64,000 nucleotides of DNA from Halpernia sp048269545 (GTDB lineage Bacteria; Bacteroidota; Bacteroidia; Flavobacteriales; Weeksellaceae): contig NZ_JBLXIJ010000002.1 in assembly GCF_048269545.1 (NCBI RefSeq), forward strand, positions 470,493-534,492, given 5' to 3'. Position 1 is the first letter of the stretch, and every line of letters begins with the position of its first letter. Under the pieces are notes generated by a model. That model was not told the DNA's origin and searched no databases. It was given only the letters and a program-made list of their open reading frames with translations. A program made the translations under genes and the position numbers. Positions 8,681 through 18,321 of the stretch are shown here, piece after piece.

Positions 8681-9316
8681 ATGAAAGCTTTTAGAAAACA
8701 TTGGTTTGATATTGGCGGATTTTTATCAATACTCTGCATCGGATTTATTATTTTAAATTTTAAAAATTTCAGCGATTATCAATTGATTTTATGGTGCAGT
8801 TTGGTTTCACTTTTCTGGCATCAACTAGAAGAATATAGATTTGCAGGTACTTTTCCTGGAATGATAAATACAGTAATGTTCAAAAGTAATTTGCCCGATA
8901 GATTTCCGCTGAATACGAATACTGCAATGTTAATCAATGTTTTTCTGGGATGGTTGGTTTATTTTTTAGCAGCAATTTTTGCAGAAAAAGCAATTTGGTT
9001 GGGAATTGCAGCCATTCTTATTTCCTCTGGAAATATTATTGCGCATACTTTTTTATTTAACATTAAAGGAAAAACTTTTTATAATGCGGGTTTAGCAAGT
9101 TGTTGGCTTTTGTTTGTACCAATTATCTATTATTTTTTTAAAATAATTTTTAGAGAAAATCTAGCATCAAATCAAGATTGGCTTATTGGGATTATTTTAG
9201 GATTGATTTTAAATTATTTTGGTATTTTAAAAATGATTGTTTGGCTTTCTAATAAAAAGACAACTTATATTTTTGAGCAAAGAAATCTTTTGCCAAAAGA
9301 TAGAAAGTCGAAATAA
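8681..9316 (+). CDS. HXXEE-domain integral membrane protein
   Basis: 211 residues with about five hydrophobic segments (near 14-26, 35-47, 83-101, 106-123, 135-155 and a weaker one near 170-190). The family signature is H47-Q-L-E50-E51 followed by a Gly/Pro-rich loop; other polar residues sit in the membrane (for example the His in IIAHTFLF). HXXEE proteins may be metal-dependent membrane enzymes but no reaction is established. It follows dusB by 35 bases and may be read through from it; it has no clear promoter of its own. Confidence 0.8.
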   Translation: MKAFRKHWFDIGGFLSILCIGFIILNFKNFSDYQLILWCSLVSLFWHQLEEYRFAGTFPGMINTVMFKSNLPDRFPLNTNTAMLINVFLGWLVYFLAAIFAEKAIWLGIAAILISSGNIIAHTFLFNIKGKTFYNAGLASCWLLFVPIIYYFFKIIFRENLASNQDWLIGIILGLILNYFGILKMIVWLSNKKTTYIFEQRNLLPKDRKSK

Positions 9317-9356
9317 AAATCCTATTGTCACAAGAGCAAAATTTCACTTCTTTCCG

Positions 9357-9364
9357 TAACTTTG
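9357..9364 (+). promoter_or_regulatory. -7 box upstream of the ABC exporter genes
   Basis: TAACTTTG fits TAnnTTTG and lies 35 bases upstream of the ATG at 9400. No TTG at the proper -33 distance was seen. Confidence 0.5.
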
Positions 9365-9399
9365 TTTATCATTTTTATACTAATTAATAAAAATTAATA

Positions 9400-10314
9400 A
9401 TGCTGAAAGCGGAACACGTTACCAAAACTTATAATGCCGGAAAAAAACTGGCGCTGGAAGATTTCTCAATTGATGTTCCAGAAGCGTCCATTTACGGACT
9501 TCTCGGTCCAAATGGCGCAGGAAAAACAACTTTTATAAGAATCATCAACCAAATTACTCAAGCCGATTCGGGGAAAGTTTTTATTAATGGTGAACTTCTA
9601 AATCCATCTCACATCAGACAAATTGGTTACATGCCGGAAGAACGTGGTTTGTACAAAAATATGACCGTGGGAGATCAACTTTTATATTTTGGTGAACTGA
9701 AAGGAATGACCAAAAATGATGCTTTAAACCAAGCAAAATATTGGTTTGAGCAATTGCAAATTGACCAATGGTGGAAGAAAAAACTGAGTGAACTTTCTAA
9801 AGGAATGGCACAAAAAATTCAGTTTGTGGTTACGGTTTTGCACCGACCAAAATTATTAATTTTTGATGAACCTTTTTCTGGTTTTGATCCGGTAAATGCA
9901 AATTTAATTAAAGATCAAATTTTAAAATTAAAAGAAGATGGCGCAACTATTATTCTGTCAACTCACAGAATGGAAAGTGTGCAAGAAATGTGTGATAGCG
10001 TCGCTTTGATTGATAATGCAAGAAAAATTATTGACGGAAAAGTTTTTGATGTAAGAGAAAAATTTAAGAAAAATATTTTCTCAGTTACACTTTCGGATAT
10101 TCAAAATGAAACTTTTGAGCAGTTTAAAAGTAAATACGATATTAAAAACATCAAGCAGGATAATCATTTAATTTCTTTTGATTTAAAAAGTGAAATCGAG
10201 CAGAAAATAATTTTACAAGATTTGCTTTCAAGTGGAAATATCAGAACCTATGACGAGAAAATACCAAGTATGAACGAAGTTTTTATTAATGCTGTAAGCG
10301 CACCAACTTTTTAA
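9400..10314 (+). CDS. ABC exporter ATP-binding protein, NatA type
   Basis: 304 residues. Walker A is G36-PNGAGKT, the signature is LSKGMAQK, Walker B with its glutamate is LLIFDEPFSGFDP, and the H-loop is STHRME. After the ATPase core, about 85 residues match the extra C-terminal domain common in NatA-like exporters (ending in IPSMNEVFINAV). It powers the permease encoded one base downstream (10316). NatAB in Bacillus exports sodium; the substrate here cannot be read from sequence and could be a drug or lipid. Family and pairing are secure. Confidence 0.93.
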   Translation: MLKAEHVTKTYNAGKKLALEDFSIDVPEASIYGLLGPNGAGKTTFIRIINQITQADSGKVFINGELLNPSHIRQIGYMPEERGLYKNMTVGDQLLYFGELKGMTKNDALNQAKYWFEQLQIDQWWKKKLSELSKGMAQKIQFVVTVLHRPKLLIFDEPFSGFDPVNANLIKDQILKLKEDGATIILSTHRMESVQEMCDSVALIDNARKIIDGKVFDVREKFKKNIFSVTLSDIQNETFEQFKSKYDIKNIKQDNHLISFDLKSEIEQKIILQDLLSSGNIRTYDEKIPSMNEVFINAVSAPTF

Positions 10315-10315
10315 A

Positions 10316-11602
10316 ATGAAAAATATAATACTCATTACCAAACGCGAATTTCTAACGCAGGTAAAAAAGAAATCTTTCGTCATTCTTACACTTTTAGCGC
10401 CACTTTTATTTATTGCTTTTGGTGCAATAATCGCAGTGATGTTTAAAGCAAACGAAACAAAAAGTACTTTTAATGTAGTTGATAAAAGCGGTGTTTTTGC
10501 AGAACATCTGAAATCTACAGAAAATATAAAATACGTTTATGTCCCAGAAAGTGCGGAAAAATCCATCGTTTCTAGTTTAAAAGATATGAAAGGAACGGAC
10601 GGAATTTTGATTTTGCCAGAATTAAAAAATAATGATTTCACTACTTTTGAAAAGGAAACAAAATTACTTTTAAATACTAAAATTGGTTTTGATACAAAAC
10701 AGAAAATCGCTTCGGATATTTCTGGCTTGGTGAAAAAAGTAAAGATTAAAAATTTAGGAATTACGGAAAATCAATTAAGCGATTTGGATAGAAGTTTTAA
10801 TCTGAGTACTAAAAATGTTGTAGATAATAAAAAAGCAGATTCTGATTTAAGCTTTGGTGTAAAATCTGGTTTAAGTATGGTTTTGATGTATGCTGTTTTT
10901 ATGTTCATCATTATTTATGGCGTTCGTGTTATGCGTAGTGTTTTGGAGGAAAAAAACAATCGTGTGGTAGAAATTATTATTTCTTCAGTAAAACCATTTG
11001 AACTAATGATGGGAAAAATTTTAGGTGTTACTTTTGTAGCACTCACACAGTTTTTTGTTTGGATTACAATGGCTGTAATTGGCGCTTTTCTATTAAACAA
11101 AACTTCAACATCGGGTGAAAATATTTTAGGGAAATTTGATATTTTAGAAATTTTAAAACAAATTTCTCATACATTATTGGATTTAAATTATGGTTTAATA
11201 ATTACTGTTTTTCTTATTTTCTTTTTTCTGGGTTATATTTTTTACAGCTCAATGTACGCTGCAATTGGTTCTGCTGTTGATAATGAAACTGAAACGCAAC
11301 AATTCACACTTTTTGCTATAATTCCTTTAATGCTCGGAATGTATGGAAGTTTTTCTATAATGAATAATCCAGAAGGACCGATGGGATTTTGGCTTTCGAT
11401 GATTCCTTTTACTTCGCCAGTTGCGATGATTGCGAGAATACCTTTTGGCGTTCCAATTTGGCAAATTATATTATCTGTTGTGATTTTATTAGCAACCACT
11501 CTGTTGATGGTTTATATTGCGGCAAAAGTTTATAGAGTTGGAATTTTGATGTATGGCAATAAAGCAAGCGCAAAAGAACTTTGGAAATGGATTAGAAGTT
11601 AA
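10316..11602 (+). CDS. ABC exporter permease, NatB/ABC-2 type
   Basis: 428 residues. One N-terminal membrane segment (about 20-43) is followed by a large extracytoplasmic region (about 45-180), then five or six membrane segments, the ABC-2 plan with a NatB-like ectodomain. The cytoplasmic EEKNNRVVEIIISSVKPFE motif, the coupling helix typical of this family, lies near 215-235. The ATG follows the ATPase stop by one base, so both are made from one transcript. A GTGAAGTT repeat array and a two-way terminator follow. Substrate unknown. Confidence 0.9.
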   Translation: MKNIILITKREFLTQVKKKSFVILTLLAPLLFIAFGAIIAVMFKANETKSTFNVVDKSGVFAEHLKSTENIKYVYVPESAEKSIVSSLKDMKGTDGILILPELKNNDFTTFEKETKLLLNTKIGFDTKQKIASDISGLVKKVKIKNLGITENQLSDLDRSFNLSTKNVVDNKKADSDLSFGVKSGLSMVLMYAVFMFIIIYGVRVMRSVLEEKNNRVVEIIISSVKPFELMMGKILGVTFVALTQFFVWITMAVIGAFLLNKTSTSGENILGKFDILEILKQISHTLLDLNYGLIITVFLIFFFLGYIFYSSMYAAIGSAVDNETETQQFTLFAIIPLMLGMYGSFSIMNNPEGPMGFWLSMIPFTSPVAMIARIPFGVPIWQIILSVVILLATTLLMVYIAAKVYRVGILMYGNKASAKELWKWIRS

Positions 11603-11604
11603 TT

Positions 11605-11644
11605 GTGAAGTTGTAAAGTTGTGAAGTTGTTTAGATGTGAAGTT
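11605..11644 (+). repeat. Gene-less array of the same 8-bp repeat
   Basis: Five contiguous 8-base units: GTGAAGTT (11605), GTAAAGTT (11613), GTGAAGTT (11621), GTTTAGAT (11629) and GTGAAGTT (11637). Unit and period are the same as in the arrays flanking the four-helix gene, but there is no gene here. Confidence 0.8.
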
Positions 11645-11661
11645 GCTTGTAATTAGTAAAC

Positions 11662-11700
11662 AAAAAAAATTCAACCATTATTTATGGTTGAATTTTTTTT
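11662..11700. terminator. Two-way terminator between convergent genes
   Basis: Perfect 17-bp arms (11662-11678 and 11684-11700) around a 5-base loop; the core is TTCAACCAT/ATGGTTGAA with A and T runs on the outside. It serves the ABC permease gene (+) and the gene at 11726 (-). Confidence 0.92.
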
Positions 11701-11725
11701 AAATCTAAATTAAAATTTCTGAAAT

Positions 11726-12514
11726 CTACTTTTTCTCAAAAACTTCTTTGCTAAAGGTTCCATCTTTATTTGGTATTTCAATCAAATAATTTCCGTTTTC
11801 AAGATAACCTAAAGTCATAGATCCATTTTCTAAAACGACGTGGAAAATATCTTTTTTAGATGTTTCTGTAAATGTTGCAAAAGGAATGGAACTGTTTGGC
11901 GATAGTAAAATAAATTTTCCGTTTCCAATAATAATTTTTTGATATTTTAAATTTCCGTTCGTGTAATTATTGGAAGTATTTTTAGAATTCTCTTCATTAG
12001 TTTTAGGTTTTATTTCTTCCTTTTTAACTTCCTCACTTTTTTGAACTTTATCTACATAAGTATTTTCAACTTTATCAATTTTAATCTGTAAAGGTTGTTT
12101 CACTGGTGAAGAATTTGGAATATTTTTTAAAATATTCTGAAGTGATTCATTATAACCTAATTCAAAATCTTTTTCGTTTGAAACGCCTTGTTGTGACAAA
12201 ATAACTTTATCATTGCAATCTTTAGCTTCTAAAGTTAATTTAGTTTTAAACATATTACCAGATTTCACTACATTAACTAACGCGACTTCACAAGGATTTT
12301 GTTTTAATTCTTCTGGCCAATTATCTCTATCTTTTTGAATTACTTCATAACCTTTTGAATGTAGTTTTTTTACTAAATTAGAATTCAAATCAAATTGATT
12401 ATCATGAAATTCCTTGAAATCTTGAGGAACGTAAATGTATTTATAATCCGATAGTTTTTGCGCATTCAAGACATTACAGCACAAAAACAAAACAATATAA
12501 AAGATAGTTTTCAT
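11726..12514 (-). CDS. Secreted protein of unknown function
   Basis: 262 residues with a signal peptide (1-18, cleavage after NA|Q). Residues 20-135 form a compact alpha/beta region (SDYKYIYVPQDFKEF..., then LVKKLHSKGYEVI) with a Cys pair (NPCEVAL, AKDCND) that could make a disulphide. A Lys/Glu/Asn-rich linker follows (about 145-190), then a small beta domain to the end that alternates charged and hydrophobic residues. I do not recognise the family. It lies downstream of gldJ, but a terminator separates them. Confidence 0.75.
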   Translation of the reverse strand: MKTIFYIVLFLCCNVLNAQKLSDYKYIYVPQDFKEFHDNQFDLNSNLVKKLHSKGYEVIQKDRDNWPEELKQNPCEVALVNVVKSGNMFKTKLTLEAKDCNDKVILSQQGVSNEKDFELGYNESLQNILKNIPNSSPVKQPLQIKIDKVENTYVDKVQKSEEVKKEEIKPKTNEENSKNTSNNYTNGNLKYQKIIIGNGKFILLSPNSSIPFATFTETSKKDIFHVVLENGSMTLGYLENGNYLIEIPNKDGTFSKEVFEKK

Positions 12515-12604
12515 TTTTAAAATAATTTAGATAAAGATATTGATTTCTAATTTAAAATGTATAAATATTTTATTGAATTAATTTAATTAGTAAAATAAAA
12601 ATAA

Positions 12605-12634
12605 AAAAACCTAAATCATAAGATTTAGGTTTTT
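12605..12634 (-). terminator. gldJ: Terminator of gldJ
   Basis: 13-bp arms (12605-12617 and 12622-12634; AAAAACCTAAATC core) around a 4-base loop, 18 bases past the gldJ stop codon and ending in a T run on the minus strand. Confidence 0.88.
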
Positions 12635-12651
12635 AGTATTTTTTGAAGTGT

Positions 12652-14262
12652 TTATCTTTTTGTTCTTCCTTTAGTATTGGATTTTGCATCTTGCGCAACA
12701 CGGAAACCTATCCAACCAAAAGCTCTTGTTTCATCTTTAAATCTTCTTTGTCCTGGATCTAACCAATAAGCTGTATCTAACCAAGAACCACCTTTTACAA
12801 CACGAACCTCATCAGAAACTTTTGTAGTTCTTTGTTTAGTGTCTTTTTGTAAAATTACACGACCTTTAGAATCTACAATAAATTTTTTCTTGCTGGAATT
12901 ATACATTGTGAAAGCTGCGGTTGTACTATCTTGTTCTCTTCCATAACCTGCATCTAAAGAAGATTGAAAATCACCATCTCTAAAGTTTCTGTTATCTGCT
13001 GTTTCTTCTCTAGCGTATTGTCCAGGTAATCCTTTATAAACTAATCTACCATCAGAAAGTGTGTCAAATTTTACAGTATTATCTTCAATTTTCTTGAAAG
13101 TTCCATCTGGATTTTTTTCAACTTTTCTCGTTATATTTCCACGGAAATAATTAAAATCATTTGCTTCTTCATCTATTATTGGTCTATAAACATCTGCAGT
13201 CCATTCTGCCACATTTCCAAACATTCCATAAATACCTAAATCATTAGATGGATATTGTTTTACATCAGAAGTTATTGGCGAACCATCATTTTTCCAACCT
13301 GCAACACCGGAATAATCTCCTTGTCCCATTTTGAAATTTTCTAAATACATTCCTCGGTTTCTTCCTTTTTTGCCTTTTAACTTATCAATTTCTGGTTCTT
13401 TACCTTTATATAAATTATATTCTCTATCTTTTTGCATACCAAGTGCGGCAAATTCCCATTCAACTTCTGTGGGTAAGCGGAATTTTTCAACTAATCCCGA
13501 CATTGCATTTCGATTTGCAGCGGCAATTCTGGCATTTGTAGTTTTAATGCCGGTTGCTTTTTGCAATTTACTTTTGTTTAGTAGAGCATCAAGTTCTGCA
13601 TCACTCGCTTTATATTTATCTAAATTAAAAGCATTTGCACCTTGATTATTCGCTTCATTAATATAATAATCTTTTGATAAAATTCCTTTATCCATTAATG
13701 CTTTTTCGTTTGCACGATTCGTTAACCAATCACAATATCTTGATGCTTGTAACCATGTCACTCCTACTACTGGATAATAATCATATTCTGGAGCGCGAAA
13801 ATAACTTTCAGCAAAATCATTTCTAGAAAGTTTATTATTCCAAACTAAAGTATCTGGTAAAGCTCCTGTGTAAATTTCCTTAAAATTAGGATCAGATGGT
13901 GGAAATACATACTTTAACCAAGTTACGTATTCTCTATATTCATAATTTGTAATTTCAGTTTCACCAATAAAAAATGAACTTACTTGCATTCTTCGTGGTG
14001 TATTATTCCAATCGTGCATTACATCATCTTTTACCAATCCCATTGTAAAAGTACCACCTTCAACATAAACCATTCCTGGCCAACCTTTTTGTTTTTGTTG
14101 TTTTCCGGTAAAAAACCAACCTTTTTTATCATTTGGTTTCCAACCCGTTTTACTCGTAAAACGTTTTGTACCGCCACCTTTTTTGGAGTTACCTCCGCCA
14201 CAACTTGTGAGTATAAAAGCAGCGCATAATGTTATTAAATAAAACAACTTTAGTTTGTTCAT
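12652..14262 (-). CDS. gldJ: Gliding motility / type IX secretion lipoprotein GldJ
   Basis: 536 residues. Lipoprotein signal peptide with lipobox ending at Cys21 (ILTSC, then GGG). Most of the rest is a formylglycine-generating-enzyme/sulfatase-modifying-factor fold: MVYVEGGTFTMG near 66, ETEITNYEYREYV near 101, PVVGVTWLQASRYCDWL near 165, RLPTEVEWEFAA near 265, IYGMFGNVAEW near 345 and RVVKGGSWLD...GFRVA at the end. In Flavobacterium, GldJ is an outer-membrane lipoprotein needed for gliding and for stability of GldK and T9SS function. The place next to divergent porU-porV is a conserved arrangement in this class. No long cytosine-rich FGE active site is seen, so it is structural rather than enzymatic. 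Confidence 0.95.
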   Translation of the reverse strand: MNKLKLFYLITLCAAFILTSCGGGNSKKGGGTKRFTSKTGWKPNDKKGWFFTGKQQKQKGWPGMVYVEGGTFTMGLVKDDVMHDWNNTPRRMQVSSFFIGETEITNYEYREYVTWLKYVFPPSDPNFKEIYTGALPDTLVWNNKLSRNDFAESYFRAPEYDYYPVVGVTWLQASRYCDWLTNRANEKALMDKGILSKDYYINEANNQGANAFNLDKYKASDAELDALLNKSKLQKATGIKTTNARIAAANRNAMSGLVEKFRLPTEVEWEFAALGMQKDREYNLYKGKEPEIDKLKGKKGRNRGMYLENFKMGQGDYSGVAGWKNDGSPITSDVKQYPSNDLGIYGMFGNVAEWTADVYRPIIDEEANDFNYFRGNITRKVEKNPDGTFKKIEDNTVKFDTLSDGRLVYKGLPGQYAREETADNRNFRDGDFQSSLDAGYGREQDSTTAAFTMYNSSKKKFIVDSKGRVILQKDTKQRTTKVSDEVRVVKGGSWLDTAYWLDPGQRRFKDETRAFGWIGFRVAQDAKSNTKGRTKR

Positions 14263-14418
14263 ACTATCTTAAATATTTTCAGGATACAAAGAAAAAATAA
14301 ATAATCCAATTAATCAAATAATGATTTGGGTTTTTAGCAAAACGTTAACAAATATATTTTATTGTTATTATAAGAATATTTTAATTTTTTCGTTTAATTT
14401 GTAGCCGATTACTATTAT

Positions 14419-17400
14419 ATGAAACGCAATTTACTATTTATTATTTTCTTTAGCATTTTTTCAATGTTAAGTGCCCAAAACATAACTCTTAATTGGGATG
14501 GTTCCACAAAAATAAATTTTGGTTCTGAAATTAAAACTTTGCCATATTTTTCCAATGAAGGTTTCTATTTTGAAGATGGAAATATCATTATTCGTATAAA
14601 TGAAAAAACAAAAGATCTTTTAAAAGTAGAAAATATACAATGGGCAAAGGTTTTAGAAAAAGATTTATTTGATATTTCTAAATACGATTTGCAATCTAAT
14701 AATGATGTAAGTGTAAGTTCCTACCAAAAAGATGGTGAAAATTATGCTTCTATAAGAGTTGCCGCTTTTAAAATGGAGAATGGACAAATATTTAGATTAG
14801 TGAGTTTTTCATTAAATAAAGATAATAAACCGCAAAGAAGTTTTATAAATAGATTTGGAACTACAGATAATCCTTTAAAACAAGGTACTTTTTATAAAAT
14901 AAAAGTTGATAAATCTGGAATTTTTAAAATTACTACTCAATTCTTGCGTGCAAATGGAATTAATCCTGCAGATATAAATCCGAAAAACTTTAGAATTTAT
15001 GGCAATGGTGGTCTTATGTTACCTGAATATAACCAAGATAATTATTATAAAACATTACAAGAAGATGCAATTGAAGTTATTGGAGAATCTGACGGTGTTT
15101 GGAATGATAGTGATTACGCATTATTTTACGCACAAGGTCCCGATGGATTTAATATTTACAAAGGACAATTAGGAGATCCAACCAATCGGCTAACAGAAAC
15201 TAGAACAGATAAAAGTTTTCATGTAAAAAATATTTATGAAAATTATTCTTATTATTTTATAAATTTTGATATTGGTGAAGGAAAAAGAGTCCAAACCGTA
15301 GATAGTAATCTTCCTTCAGATCTTATTACTAGATATGATGACTACCAAGTTTTAGATGAAGACAAAATAAATTTATTAAAAATCGGTCGTATTTTCTTAG
15401 GCGATTATTTTAATAGTGATAAAAGCATTTCATTTACCACCAAAACACCCATAAAAGCAGATGATAATATTATATATAAAACACAAGTTGCACCTTATCA
15501 ATTTCAAGGAAATTCTTTAAAAATAAACATTAATGACAAAAATGAAAATAATTTTTCTTATTCTACAAGTGGACAAGATTATGTTTTTACCGATTACCGA
15601 GGCGTTGTAAATGGAATTACTGGAAACCAAATTACTTTTAACTATAAGCCAACTATAGGTTCTAATCCAAATGGTTTAGTTTATCTAAATTATGCCGAAG
15701 TTTCCTATAAACAAGATTTAGTTTTTAATGGTTCTCAGATGAATTTTCGCAGTTATGATATTGCTGAAAATAGCAATACACTTTATGGATTTTCTCTTTC
15801 TGGAGCCACGGGAATTGATGAAATTTGGGATGTTTCTGATGTTACAAATTCTAAAAAGAAAGTAAATAAAACTTCTGGTGACACTTTTAATTTTGGATAT
15901 CTTTCAGACAATCAATATTTTAGTAATGAATTTGTTGCTTTTAAAAATTCTTCAGCTTACGAACCTACTTTTGTAAATAAAATTGGAAATCAAGATTTAT
16001 CTTCACTAGCAAATATTGATTATTTAATTATTACAACGCCAGAAATGTTGAGTCAAGCGCAACGTTTGGCGGATTATCATAAAAATACTGAAAATTATAA
16101 CACTGCAGTTGTAGATGTTAATAAAATTTATAATGAATTTTCTAGTGGAAGCAAAGATATTACAGCAATTCGAAACCTAGTAACAAGATTAAAAACTACA
16201 AATGGCAATATAAAATATCTTATGATTTTAGGAGATACTTCTTTTGATTATAAAGGAGTTCAGTTTCCTTCATCAGATATAATTCCAAGTTATGAAAGTG
16301 AATACAGCCAAAGTTTCAGTTCATCATTTGTTACAGACGATTATTTCGTGATGACGGCAAATCAAACTTCAAATAATATCCAAACTTTGCTTCCAAATTT
16401 ACCAGTTGGAAGATTACCTGCTGCAAATGTTTCTGAAGCAAAATTAATGATTGATAAAACTTTAGCTTATTATAATGCATTACCAAATCAATCTACACCT
16501 TTTGGAGAATGGCGTATGAAATTGGATTTTGTAGTAGATGATGATTTAAAAAATGATACAAGTGGAATTGCTTTTCATACTGTAACTAACAATGCAATCG
16601 CAGTTAACTTTGAAGGAGCAAATACAGATAAACCAGAGTATAATGTTCGCAAATTATATTTAGATTCTTTCCCTGCCGTAAATACGGCAGGTGGACAAAG
16701 ATTTCCTCAAGTAAACCAAGCCATAAGCAATGATATAAGTAATAGTTTATTTTTATTTTATTTTGGACATGGTGGAATTAATGGTTGGGCGCAAGAAAGA
16801 GTTTTAACATCTACAGAAGTTCAAAATTTTAATAATTTTAATGCTGTTTATAGTAGATTTCCTTTAGTCTCAACAATTACTTGTGAATTTACACTTTGGG
16901 ATGACCCTTCAACAAATTCTACTGGAGAACAAGTTATAAAATCTAAAACCGGTGGTGCAGCAACAATGATTACTTCTAGTCGCGCAATTGGAATTGATTA
17001 CGGAATAGATTTCACTACAATTTTAATTGATGAGTTATTTAAATTAGAAAACGATGATTTCAAAAGTTTAGGAGACGCTTATTTAAACGCAAGAATTATA
17101 AAAGGTCCAAATTCTAACCATTTAAAAGTAAATTTTTTGGGAGATCCTGCGATGAAACTTAGTCGTCCAAAAAAATTAATAACAATAAATAATATAGTTT
17201 CTCCAATTCCCGGTCAATTGCGGGCTTTAGATTTTGTAACCATAAATGGAGAAGTTAAAAAACCCGATGGAACCTTAGATGAAACTTTCTCAGGAAGAAT
17301 TTCTATTAATATTTTCGATAAAATATTAAATAAAAAAACTTTAAATAATGATGGTTATGTTTTACCAATATTAAATTATACCGAAGAAGGAAGTCCTATT

Positions 17401-18300
17401 GTAAAAACTTCAGGAGAAGTTAAGGACGGTAAATTCTCTATAAAATTCTACGTTCCGAAAGACATTAATTATACAATAGGAACAGGAAGGATTTTAGCTT
17501 ATGCAGATAACAAAAAATTTGATGTTTTCATTAATCAACCCTACCAAATCGGAGATATTAATCCAAACGGTTTAAATGACAATACACCTCCTGTTGTTCA
17601 TCTTTTTATGAATAATACCAATTTTGCAGATGGCGGAATTACAGATCAAAATCCTACTTTTTTAGCTTGTGTAAGTGATGACACGGGAATAAATTCTACC
17701 GGATCAGGAATTGGTCACGATATTACTGTGATTTTAGATGGCAAAGTTATTAATACTACAGTTTTAAATGATTTCTATTTTTCTGGTGAAGGAAATGGTT
17801 GTGTTAACCCTACTTTAGAAGATTATCAAAAAGGAAACGTTTCATATCCATTCCGAAATTTAACACCTGGAGCGCATCAATTGGTTTTTAAAGTTTGGGA
17901 TATTAATAATAATTCTACTACGGAAACGTTAAACTTTATAGTAAAAGATGAAAGTGATCAAAAATTAATTGTTAAAAAATTACTAAATTGGCCGAATCCT
18001 TTTACAGATAAAACCTACATTCAATTTGAACATAATTGTGCAGATATTTTAGATGTAAATGCGCAGATTTACACTATTACAGGAAAATTAGTAAAAACAA
18101 TTTCTACACAGGTTACAGCAGAGCCCTTTTTCCAAGGTTTTAGAACACCCAGAACTGCAATAGAATGGGATGGTAAAGATGATTTTGGAGATACTGTTGC
18201 AAAAGGCGTTTATATTTTTAAAATATTTGCACGTAGCCAAAACCAAGATAAATGTAAAGGAAGCGCAACTGCAGTAGAAAAAATGGTATTATTAAAATAA
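14419..18300 (+). CDS. porU: Type IX secretion system sortase PorU
   Basis: 1293 residues, signal peptide 1-19 (cleavage after LSA|Q). PorU cuts the sorting tails off T9SS cargo at the cell surface and joins the cargo to anionic lipopolysaccharide. The gingipain-like C25 peptidase domain spans about 535-920: DYLIITTPEML near 534, YLMILGDTSFDY near 610, LFYFGHGG with His784, and STITCEF with Cys822, the expected His/Cys pair. After it come Ig-like modules and a C-terminal sorting-type domain (GKLVKT..., KGVYIFKI) that anchors PorU itself. porV follows after 21 bases, and its product is PorU's partner. Divergent from gldJ. Confidence 0.96.
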   Translation: MKRNLLFIIFFSIFSMLSAQNITLNWDGSTKINFGSEIKTLPYFSNEGFYFEDGNIIIRINEKTKDLLKVENIQWAKVLEKDLFDISKYDLQSNNDVSVSSYQKDGENYASIRVAAFKMENGQIFRLVSFSLNKDNKPQRSFINRFGTTDNPLKQGTFYKIKVDKSGIFKITTQFLRANGINPADINPKNFRIYGNGGLMLPEYNQDNYYKTLQEDAIEVIGESDGVWNDSDYALFYAQGPDGFNIYKGQLGDPTNRLTETRTDKSFHVKNIYENYSYYFINFDIGEGKRVQTVDSNLPSDLITRYDDYQVLDEDKINLLKIGRIFLGDYFNSDKSISFTTKTPIKADDNIIYKTQVAPYQFQGNSLKININDKNENNFSYSTSGQDYVFTDYRGVVNGITGNQITFNYKPTIGSNPNGLVYLNYAEVSYKQDLVFNGSQMNFRSYDIAENSNTLYGFSLSGATGIDEIWDVSDVTNSKKKVNKTSGDTFNFGYLSDNQYFSNEFVAFKNSSAYEPTFVNKIGNQDLSSLANIDYLIITTPEMLSQAQRLADYHKNTENYNTAVVDVNKIYNEFSSGSKDITAIRNLVTRLKTTNGNIKYLMILGDTSFDYKGVQFPSSDIIPSYESEYSQSFSSSFVTDDYFVMTANQTSNNIQTLLPNLPVGRLPAANVSEAKLMIDKTLAYYNALPNQSTPFGEWRMKLDFVVDDDLKNDTSGIAFHTVTNNAIAVNFEGANTDKPEYNVRKLYLDSFPAVNTAGGQRFPQVNQAISNDISNSLFLFYFGHGGINGWAQERVLTSTEVQNFNNFNAVYSRFPLVSTITCEFTLWDDPSTNSTGEQVIKSKTGGAATMITSSRAIGIDYGIDFTTILIDELFKLENDDFKSLGDAYLNARIIKGPNSNHLKVNFLGDPAMKLSRPKKLITINNIVSPIPGQLRALDFVTINGEVKKPDGTLDETFSGRISINIFDKILNKKTLNNDGYVLPILNYTEEGSPIVKTSGEVKDGKFSIKFYVPKDINYTIGTGRILAYADNKKFDVFINQPYQIGDINPNGLNDNTPPVVHLFMNNTNFADGGITDQNPTFLACVSDDTGINSTGSGIGHDITVILDGKVINTTVLNDFYFSGEGNGCVNPTLEDYQKGNVSYPFRNLTPGAHQLVFKVWDINNNSTTETLNFIVKDESDQKLIVKKLLNWPNPFTDKTYIQFEHNCADILDVNAQIYTITGKLVKTISTQVTAEPFFQGFRTPRTAIEWDGKDDFGDTVAKGVYIFKIFARSQNQDKCKGSATAVEKMVLLK

Positions 18301-18321
18301 AAAAGATTAAAAAAATTACCT

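Noticed and set aside
13331..13645. 104-codon frame opposite gldJ
   Set aside because: It is an antisense shadow within a conserved gene with no sign of selection or a start signal.
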